DNA of 64,000 nt from positions 284,373-348,372 of the forward strand of contig MNCI01015680.1 in NCBI GenBank assembly GCA_015680685.1, read 5' to 3'. The first letter of the stretch is position 1. Each line of letters starts with the position of its first letter. The notes under the pieces are model-generated. The model ran no database searches. It saw only the letters and a list, made by a program, of their open reading frames with translations, and was not told where the DNA came from. Origin of the DNA: Gnetum montanum (taxonomy: Eukaryota; Streptophyta; Gnetopsida; Gnetales; Gnetaceae). The translations under genes and the position numbers were made by a program. Positions 60,693-64,000 of the stretch are shown here, one piece after another.

Positions 60693-63600
60693 TGATGAGC
60701 GGTGAGGTACCCCTATGCCCAACCATACAAATCACTAAGGCATTATGTGTGATTTGCTTGAATTCCATGGACCTGTAGTTATCTCATACACTAGTTCTTC
60801 TAGGAAGTGAAATGGTGTTGAGAATGTTCGTTGTCTTCCCAACTACACTTGTGAGGCTCAAGGGTATGGTTTAAGTGTAATTGAGGTATATGAATTTTTA
60901 TTTTTTTACGTTTTATGGATGTAGTTACCTACAACAAGAATAAAGGGTAGAGTAGATTGAAACTAATGTCTATTGCCTAGCTAGCCTAACAAAAGTAAGC
61001 ATCCCACTTTCCTAAACACATCTTAAACACATATAGCACTGCTAGGCTACCAAATGTTAAGTGTTGCTAGATTATCAAGTACTATATGAATGCTTGAAGT
61101 GGTCATGCTCGTGTTCATTAATTGTTGAAAATAAATTGCTTAATCAAATGCATTAAAGTAAAGAATAAGAAAGTAGAATGCATTAAAGAAAATATTAAGC
61201 TATTCTCAGTACTACAAGGATTGTTAAAAGAGTTTATTTTATTCCCATCACATTGCTACACTCAGGTACATTAGTGCTCGAACAAAGAATTGTACACACT
61301 CTAGACTTCTTCTATGGGTACTCAGAGAATATTCTAAGTTTTAGGAAAATAAACTGCAAGAGCTTCACTACCCTACTTGAAAACTAAAACTAAATTTATT
61401 CAAAACTAGCTCAAAATAGGAGCCCAAGTGCAATATTTATAGACTTGGGGAATATACCCTGACGTCGGATCTAGGACTTGACCTCATAAACTTGACATCA
61501 TGACCAACATGAACAATGATTCATCATACCCTCATGATTGAATGAAAACTTGTCCTTAAGTGAAGAAGAGGAAGAACAAGTTCTTTACAATATAACATAT
61601 TGGGTAGGTATGGGATTATTAACTAACATGACAAACTAACTTAGATGAAATAGACATACAAACTCTGAGTGTCCAAGTGTATGGAATTATAATTTTTACA
61701 ACATTGGGTGTTCATGAGAAGAGGAGCGAACACCCTGAAGAATATTGACATCCAACATCCCTTGGCAGTAGGAGAATGAGAGAGAGAGAAGAGATCCTTT
61801 GATCACAAATGGTCCCCATTATGTGGTATTGCTGCATCATCCTTGGTGAAGATAGTCTCACTTCCAATCCATGCTTCCCACTACAATCACAACCAAAGAA
61901 TTAATTAGTATGCAATGTGTAACACATAATTATTAAATGCCTTGTCTCATTGATGATTACACCTAGCTAAGTTGTGATTGTGGTAGATTGATTTCTGTTG
62001 ACAAATAGGATAAAATAAATAAGTGGTCCATTAAATTTGAAAGAGTTTAATACAAGGAAATATTTGAAGAGGGTATAAGAATTCACCATAATGAAAAGAA
62101 GAATTCACTAAAAACTATTGTAAAGATGTGTACAATTGGATGTCATTAATGGGGCAAACAGAAAAAATTTGATTGTAAAAATGTCTAAGGGTAAAGAGCA
62201 TAACTAATCCAACCAAAAGATATGTAAGTGGGTCCTTCCCAAAGTAGGCAATGGCCTTTTATGCCCTTGCATAACTTCAAACCAAAGAGTCCACAGGCTT
62301 CATGGATGATTAATGGTTACAGAACGTTAAGTACAAAAACCTGAAAGTAACTAACTAAGAATTTTGACACATCAAACTAGGACATTCAACCAAAACATGA
62401 AATTGGTAGTGAGGTGGAACATGGAAGGCATAGATGGATAAGAGAGAGATGGTGGAATGGAGTTCCTAATTACAATCACATGAAGTCCCTTATGGATTTT
62501 GTGATTAAATGACTTGATAGGATCCATCCTTAGTCCAAACCAAAACCAACAACTTTCAGTGACTTCACATCGACATTCTAAGACCAATCCATCCCTTAAG
62601 ACATAAGAGTGCTCCCACAAAACAACCACCATTCCAAATTAGAGAAGAAGTAGGAAGTGAGGAAGGTCTTAGTTAAAGGAGATGAGTCCCATAACTAGAG
62701 CTTGTAGCCCATTTATTCTATCTAAGGGATGTGCTTTGAATTACCATTGTTTGTTTTTAAAATTAAAACCACACGATGCAAAGACACATGCATTTATTTT
62801 GTCCAAGGGGTGTTCTTTTAATCCTCATCCTTTTTTTCTAATGAGAACCACACAATGCGAGAACATATGCATTTATTTTGTCCAAGGGGTATGATTTGAA
62901 TCCCCATCATTTTTTTTGATGAGAACCATACCATGCAAGAACTTATTCAACTTCCTTTATTGATTGGCATAGAACGGTAAGAAATTCATGGAAACACACA
63001 TGCACCCAAACAAATAGAAAATTATAAAGAATACCAAATCCCCTTGAAGCCACGCCTTGTTCAAACCGTTAAATCCTTCCAAATTCTAGAAACTACCAAA
63101 GTAAAAAAAAATTATTAAAGTTTGATAAATGAAAAAGGGACTACACATTTCCAAAACAAGGAAAACCATAGAGTGTGTGGATGGGTGGATGTTGTGGACT
63201 CACTGCCTGTTACATGAAAAAGAAACCATGTCCTAATTATCCATAATGAAATTCAAAGCTAGAAACTAGATACCAATAATGAAATGAAAAAAATAGTACA
63301 TACCACCATCAAGTAACGCATTACCAATGTACCTAGCATTTATTAACACAAAGTTAGAAAATCACATCAAATAAAAAAAATATAGAAGAAGGTGTCAATT
63401 ATTCAAGAAATATCAAATGTATTGAAAATGTTGTAAGACAAAAAATTAGAAAAGATTAATAACATAAAAATAAAAAAGATCTAAAGCAAAGAACATGTAA
63501 AACAAAAAGTTGTAAAATGAAAAATGTGTAAAACAAAAAAGTTAAAAAACCAAGGAGCCACTTGAATGTTTAGCATGGGTGGTCATCTCCCCCATGACTA

Positions 63601-64000
63601 AGTTGAAAGGAGGAGATCAAAAATATGGAGCATGGTTGTTCATTTGATGAGGTTGTTGTTGTGTTAGCTGGCTTATATTTATGGAAAGGTTTAATTTATT
63701 GAATGTTGACTAACTATTTCTTATTTGGGATCTTAGGTTTATAAATCATCATGGCCCTTGAAGAAAATGTTTCATAAATGATATAAGGTCCCTCCCATAA
63801 AATTTGGAACCTAGTTTGTTGAGGTACATATGTGGGGTTCTAGTAGAGAACCTTGTCTTCCGGTTGAAATTTAACTTTTCTAATTTTTAGGTCATGACAT
63901 TTTTTGTTATAAGCCTTGTGCAACTTGTTAGATGATAAGGCTACTAATTGATTTTCATTTAGCAAGCTAAGATTCATTATCTTTCCTTTTGGGCTAGACT
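60693..64000 (-). mobile_element. Family A gypsy element A2, running off the window
   Basis: The 3' LTR (60693-61526) starts TGATGAGCGG and ends TTCATCA. The internal part is homologous to A1 between 62150-64000 and 33960-35800. The integrase end starts near 63640 on the minus strand. No coding is visible from 61527 to 63640, which matches the long 3' untranslated part of A1. Confidence 0.8.

Overview
The window reads as nuclear DNA of a large-genome seed plant, possibly a gymnosperm. It is AT-rich and packed with old, nested plant-type LTR retrotransposons. It also holds plant LRR receptor remnants, a degraded copy of the chloroplast splicing factor RNC1, and a PIF/Harbinger transposon. No intact cellular gene was found, and the species assignment is inference.

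Layout. (1) 1-3.5 kb: a CpG-containing stretch with a TATA box, possibly LTR-derived, then featureless AT-rich DNA. (2) 3.6-7.6 kb, minus strand: an LRR receptor-like pseudogene with an 85-bp tandem triplication and a solo LTR (5713-6234) flanked by CAATT duplications. (3) 8.4-28.9 kb, minus strand: an RNC1-like pseudogene split by a 17.45-kb Ty3/gypsy Tat-type element (8731-26182) with two 1566-bp LTRs and CACAC target duplications. The element carries gag, PR, RT, RNase H, a second archaeal-type RNase H and INT, plus two tandem-repeat arrays. On the opposite strand between PR and RT it carries an apparently spliced passenger gene (about 16.65-19.95 kb). (4) 29.0-32.25 kb: a Ty1/copia element cut off in RT. 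(5) 32.25-42.5 kb: an unrecognised coding remnant and a degraded gypsy element (family A, minus strand). (6) 42.5-47.15 kb: family B gypsy element, first copy. (7) 47.2-53.07 kb: a second LRR receptor pseudogene interrupted by a PIF/Harbinger transposon. (8) 53.07-60.69 kb: family B, second copy, with a solo family A LTR in its 5' LTR and a family A element in its 3' LTR. (9) 60.69-64.0 kb: that second family A element, running off the window.

Relations. Family B keeps gag, protease and the C-terminal end of integrase but lacks RT, RNase H and the integrase core in both copies. It was therefore probably mobilised in trans. All three recognisable family A insertions sit inside family B DNA. 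The Tat element and family B share a primer-binding-site type, whereas family A has another. Most in-frame stops are CAG-to-TAG or CGA-to-TGA, as expected from long methylation and deamination.

The strongest candidate for something new is the multi-exon antisense gene in the Tat element. Because it is encoded on the non-genomic strand, its introns would survive retrotransposition. The second is the Tat insertion four bases inside an RNC1 exon, which rebuilt a splice-acceptor CAG from the LTR end and the target duplication.
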